NCBI GenBank assembly: GCA_002393815.1
Contig: DGUB01000016.1
Location: 1-8,732 of the forward strand
Reading direction: 5' to 3'
Length of the DNA: 8,732 nt
DNA from: Ruminococcus sp. UBA4321
Lineage (GTDB): Bacteria; Bacillota; Clostridia; Oscillospirales; Ruminococcaceae
Both the position numbers and the translations under genes were made by a program. The notes beneath the pieces were generated by a model that was not told the DNA's origin, made no database searches, and saw only the letters and a list, made by a program, of their open reading frames with translations. Shown piece by piece: positions 6,234 through 8,732 of this stretch (positions are counted from its first letter, which is position 1; each line of letters opens with the position of its first letter).

Positions 6234-7598
6234 TTATTTCTTCTGTTCGCGCTGTGCCGTCACAGCATTTTCTGCAATACCTTCGGTACTCTCCGGCAGA
6301 AACAGCGTCTTGACCGTTGCAAAACAAATCTTGATGTCCTGAATCATTCCCGGATGCGCCAGATACAGCAAATCCATCTGTAATTTGTCATACGGCGCAG
6401 AATTGTATTTTCCATAAACTTGTGCATACCCCGTCAGCCCGGCTTTCGCCTGTAATCTCAGACGGAAATCCGGAAGTTCCGCTTCATACTGTGCCGCGAT
6501 TTCCGGACGTTCCGGACGGGGTCCTACCACTGACATTTCCCCTTTCAGAATGTTGAACAGCTGCGGCAGTTCGTCCAGCCGAAACCGCCGGAGCGTTCTG
6601 CCCGTCCGGGTAATGCGTTCATCTGCTTCCCCGGCGGAAAGCCGCGCGATTCCGTCTTTTTCGGCATCCTGCCGCATAGACCGGAATTTCAGAATCTGAA
6701 ATTCCCTGCCGTCTTTTGTCAATCTTGTCTGCCGGTAAAATACTGAACCGCCGTCCGATTTTACTGCTGCCGCAATTATCAGCATCAGCGGCGATAATAA
6801 AATCAGCCCCGTTCCGGAAACCAGAATATCAAATATCCGTTTCATGATAATATATTCCGGAACTGGTCGATATCTCTCGGCTCGCATCAAAGGCAGGTGA
6901 AACATATGCATTGTCCGCGCACTGCTCATGAGCAAATCTCCTGTTCCCGGTATCATGTAGGCAATTTTGCGGTTTTCAATGCAGTATTTCAGAATCCTGT
7001 TTCTTTCATGGCTCTGCAAATCGCAGATAAAGACCGTCTGGATGCTGTCATCTATCACGGAAAGCCCCTGTTTCAAAAATTCCTGTACAGAACAGGTTTT
7101 CACAACCTGAAATTTCAAATCCATACCATACGCAGAAATCAGATTCTGCATTTTTTCTTCCTGCTGATAAAATATAATTGTCCTCAAAGGCGGAAATTTC
7201 CTGAAATACCATCTGTGTGCCAGCAGTGACCATAACGCCGAAAATGCTGTCTGCCCCAGAAAACATAACAACAGCGGCATCAGATTTATCATTCCGCGCC
7301 CCAGCAGGCTGAATATCATCGCCATAATCCCGTCCGCAAAAAATGCCGCAAGCATCTGACTGTATGTCAGTTCTGATATTCTCTGCAATGACAGGTGAAA
7401 GGCATCATAAATTCTGCTGAATACTAAATAGAATATCATGAATAAGAAAATAATTATCCCGTCTTCTTTCTGTATTACCTCTTCCGGGTAAAGCGTTCCC
7501 CGGTAATATCCAAGCCATCCGCACAGAAACGGCACTGTTACTGCTATCACATTCAGCACCTTCACTCCGCGGACAAGCAAGTCATGTTTCATACCCAT
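6234..7598 (-). CDS. Exopolysaccharide initiating sugar-1-phosphate transferase (polyprenyl-phosphate glycosylphosphotransferase)
   Basis: The protein transfers a sugar-1-phosphate from a nucleotide sugar to the membrane lipid undecaprenyl phosphate, the first step of a surface polysaccharide. From ATG 7598 it has 454 residues. Four hydrophobic segments (about 14-30, 47-62, 83-100, 105-127) are followed by a degraded CoA-binding-like middle region (about 138-235) and the bacterial sugar-transferase domain (about 251-435). That domain opens with a membrane helix (256-279). Catalytic marks are 'KFRSMRQDAE' (304-313), 'LDELPQLFNILKG' with Asp342-Glu343, 'VGPRPERP' (358-365) and 'KAGLTGYAQVYGKY' (385-398). 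The frame stays open upstream to a TTG at 7673, but a promoter lies inside that extension. AAGGAG sits 12 nt before ATG 7598. No other polysaccharide gene is visible. No terminator follows, so the ECF gene may also be read from here. The sugar specificity is unknown. Confidence 0.95.
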   Translation of the reverse strand: MGMKHDLLVRGVKVLNVIAVTVPFLCGWLGYYRGTLYPEEVIQKEDGIIIFLFMIFYLVFSRIYDAFHLSLQRISELTYSQMLAAFFADGIMAMIFSLLGRGMINLMPLLLCFLGQTAFSALWSLLAHRWYFRKFPPLRTIIFYQQEEKMQNLISAYGMDLKFQVVKTCSVQEFLKQGLSVIDDSIQTVFICDLQSHERNRILKYCIENRKIAYMIPGTGDLLMSSARTMHMFHLPLMRAERYRPVPEYIIMKRIFDILVSGTGLILLSPLMLIIAAAVKSDGGSVFYRQTRLTKDGREFQILKFRSMRQDAEKDGIARLSAGEADERITRTGRTLRRFRLDELPQLFNILKGEMSVVGPRPERPEIAAQYEAELPDFRLRLQAKAGLTGYAQVYGKYNSAPYDKLQMDLLYLAHPGMIQDIKICFATVKTLFLPESTEGIAENAVTAQREQKK

Positions 7599-7610
7599 AG
7601 AAAATTTTTT

Positions 7611-7616
7611 CTCCTT
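7611..7616 (-). promoter_or_regulatory. Ribosome binding site supporting the ATG at 7598
   Basis: AAGGAG on the minus strand lies 12 nt before ATG 7598-7596, rather far but usable. A second ATG two codons later would be 18 nt away. The upstream TTG at 7673 has no comparable site. Confidence 0.7.
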
Positions 7617-7637
7617 AAAATAAATTCCGCTGTTATT

Positions 7638-7666
7638 ATCATACCTCTGAATTCCATTTTTGTCAA
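7638..7666 (-). promoter_or_regulatory. SigA-type promoter of the sugar-transferase gene
   Basis: The minus strand has TTGACA (7666-7661), a 17-bp spacer and TATGAT (7643-7638). Transcription would begin near 7631, so the coding start must lie downstream of that. This excludes the TTG at 7673. The leader would be about 33 nt. The promoter stands back to back with that of nadA; the two -35 boxes are 15 bp apart. Confidence 0.87.
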
Positions 7667-7681
7667 TGCTCAAAATTTTTC

Positions 7682-7710
7682 TTGACAGAATGCCCGTTAT
7701 GTAGTAAAAT
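7682..7710 (+). promoter_or_regulatory. SigA-type promoter of nadA
   Basis: TTGACA (7682-7687), a 17-bp spacer and TAAAAT (7705-7710). The predicted start is near 7717, leaving a leader of about 47 nt before the nadA ATG. Confidence 0.87.
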
Positions 7711-7731
7711 AAAACTATAGTGAAATACTAT
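7702..7731 (+). promoter_or_regulatory. Candidate operator: tandem and inverted repeats over the nadA start site
   Basis: TAGTAAAATA (7702-7711, covering the -10 box) is repeated as TAGTGAAATA (7718-7727), 9 of 10 matching with a 16-bp period. The second copy is also part of an inverted repeat, ATAGT-N5-ACTAT (7717-7731). The placement over the -10 and start site suits a repressor. NAD synthesis genes in Firmicutes are often repressed by NiaR in response to niacin, but I cannot match these repeats to the known NiaR site. Confidence 0.4.
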
Positions 7732-7763
7732 GCATTATATAAAAATCAAAGGCGGTCAAGACT

Positions 7764-8681
7764 ATGAATGTTTATGATATGCAGCAGAAAATTCTGCAAC
7801 TCAAAAAAGAAAAAGATGTCTGTATCTTAGCGCACAGCTATGTCGCAAGAGAAATCAGCGAAATTGCCGACTTTACAGGCGATTCCTACGGTCTGAGCGT
7901 TCAGGCGGCAAAAGTCCCTAATCAAACCGTGCTGATGTGCGGTGTCCGCTTTATGGCGGAAACCTGCAAAATTCTCTCCCCGGAAAAGAAAGTTCTCCTC
8001 TCCAATCCGCTCGCCGGATGTCCCATGGCGGAACAAATGGATAAAGATATGATTTCTCAGGTCAAGGAAATGTATCCGGATTATATCATCATGGCTTATG
8101 TCAATACTACAGCAGAACTCAAAACCATTGCCGATGTCTGTGTCACTTCTTCCTCTGCCGTACAAATCGCAAAGGCTGTCGATGCAGATAAAATTCTGTT
8201 CATTCCGGACTGCAACCTCGGCGCATTCGTCGCGAAACAAGTCCCCGAAAAAACTTTCAAACTCTTACAGGGCGGCTGTCCCATCCATGCCGCTGTCAGA
8301 CCGGAAGCCGTCAAGCAGATGAAAGCACTCCATCCTGACGCGCTCGTTCTCGTTCATCCGGAATGCGTTCCCGAAGTGACCGAACAGGCTGACTATGTCG
8401 GCTCTACGACCGGAATTATGGCTTATGCTAAAAAATCCAGCGCAAAAGAATTCATCATCGGTACGGAAATCAGCATTTCCGAACACCTGCAGTATGACTG
8501 CCCCGATAAAATGTTCTATCCGCTGACTAAACACCTCATCTGCCCGAATATGAAATCTACCACTCTCGTAGACGTTTACAGAAATCTGACAGGCGAATTC
8601 GGTGAAGAAATTCTTCTGGATGACGAAACTATCCGGCTCGCCAGAAGATGTATCGACAATATGATTCAATTAGGCGGTTAA
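7764..8681 (+). CDS. nadA: Quinolinate synthase
   Basis: NadA condenses iminoaspartate (from NadB) with dihydroxyacetone phosphate to give quinolinate, the precursor of NAD, using an oxygen-sensitive [4Fe-4S] cluster. The 305 residues match the short bacterial and archaeal form. The three cluster cysteines appear to be Cys86 ('AGCPMAE'), Cys172 ('GGCPIH') and Cys260 ('CPNMKSTTL'). Other conserved marks are 'LAHSY' (22-26, usually LAHNY), 'ADFTGDS' (35-41), 'MAETCKILSP' (64-73), 'YVNTTAE' (112-118), 'HPEC' (198-201) and 'GSTTGIM' (213-219). The ATG is preceded by AAAGGCGG with 8 nt spacing. It is the first gene of a plus-strand operon that continues into a PP-loop gene. nadB and nadC are not in the window. 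Confidence 0.97.
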   Translation: MNVYDMQQKILQLKKEKDVCILAHSYVAREISEIADFTGDSYGLSVQAAKVPNQTVLMCGVRFMAETCKILSPEKKVLLSNPLAGCPMAEQMDKDMISQVKEMYPDYIIMAYVNTTAELKTIADVCVTSSSAVQIAKAVDADKILFIPDCNLGAFVAKQVPEKTFKLLQGGCPIHAAVRPEAVKQMKALHPDALVLVHPECVPEVTEQADYVGSTTGIMAYAKKSSAKEFIIGTEISISEHLQYDCPDKMFYPLTKHLICPNMKSTTLVDVYRNLTGEFGEEILLDDETIRLARRCIDNMIQLGG

Positions 8682-8683
8682 CC

Positions 8684-8732
8684 ATGAAAGAAAAAGCTAT
8701 GATTGCCATGAGCGGCGGCGTGGACAGCTCCG
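8684..8732 (+). CDS. mnmA: tRNA-specific 2-thiouridylase, N-terminal fragment (cut by window edge)
   Basis: Only 16 residues are present. They read 'MKEKAMIAMSGGVDSS', an N-terminal PP-loop (SGGVDSS) that binds ATP for adenylation chemistry. The very short lead-in and Met before SGG favour MnmA, which thiolates U34 of Glu, Gln and Lys tRNAs. Other PP-loop enzymes such as GuaA, ThiI and LarE usually carry the loop farther in or in a different context, but cannot be excluded from so little sequence. The ATG is two bases after the nadA stop, with AGGCGG 6 nt upstream inside the nadA end, so the two genes are co-transcribed and probably translationally coupled. Confidence 0.75.
   Translation, partial: MKEKAMIAMSGGVDSS

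Noticed and set aside
7599..7673. Upstream in-frame extension of the sugar transferase to a TTG start
   Set aside because: A TTGACA-N17-TATGAT promoter lies within the extension and no ribosome site precedes the TTG; the ATG at 7598 has AAGGAG upstream.

Overview
The window looks like ordinary chromosome from a low-to-moderate GC Gram-positive anaerobe, most likely a clostridial gut bacterium near Ruminococcus/Oscillospiraceae. This is an inference from four things: the Bacillus-type four-cysteine insert in PheS, near-consensus SigA-type promoters, AGGAGG-type ribosome sites, and the style of the exopolysaccharide sugar transferase and the NadA. I see no tRNA, rRNA, CRISPR array, insertion sequence or phage gene. 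No gap between genes exceeds about 170 bases.

Layout, left to right. Four transcription units lie on the minus strand and one on the plus strand. (1) pheS-pheT (3524 down to 25) encode the two subunits of phenylalanyl-tRNA synthetase, read from a consensus promoter at 3571-3599. The leader is only about 40 nt, with no room for a T-box. (2) 5407-3596 encodes a 603-residue protein I cannot assign to a named family. It has a long acidic, probably disordered N-terminal half carrying about ten degenerate copies of a 'PEIPSFS'-like motif. This is followed by a domain that aligns without gaps to the C-terminal domain of RNA polymerase alpha, then a probable winged helix and a sigma region-4-like helix-turn-helix. 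(3) 6095-5574 encodes an S component of an ECF-type vitamin transporter, with a consensus promoter and a clear intrinsic terminator. (4) 7598-6234 encodes a membrane sugar-1-phosphate transferase of the exopolysaccharide initiating type. (5) On the plus strand, nadA (quinolinate synthase, 7764-8681) is followed two bases later by the start of a PP-loop gene, most likely mnmA, which runs off the right edge.

Promoters can be read directly. Five sites have a hexamer pair at TTGACA (or TTGACT), a spacer of exactly 17 bp, and TATAAT, TATGAT or TAAAAT. Two decide annotation questions. The promoter at 7638-7666 lies inside the first 25 codons of the longest sugar-transferase frame, so that gene must start at the ATG at 7598 and not at the upstream TTG. 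The pheS promoter has its -35 box overlapping the stop codon of the upstream regulator-like gene, with no terminator between them, so some pheST transcription may come from the upstream gene.

How the genes relate: most are housekeeping or supply genes (aminoacylation, vitamin uptake, NAD synthesis, tRNA thiolation) with one surface polysaccharide gene. They do not form one obvious system. The best candidate for something undescribed is the acidic alpha-CTD/sigma4-like protein, which has a leader with a perfect 14-bp palindrome flanked by 9-bp direct repeats. A second point of interest is PheS, whose signature motifs depart from the usual bacterial sequence at several positions around the phenylalanine pocket.
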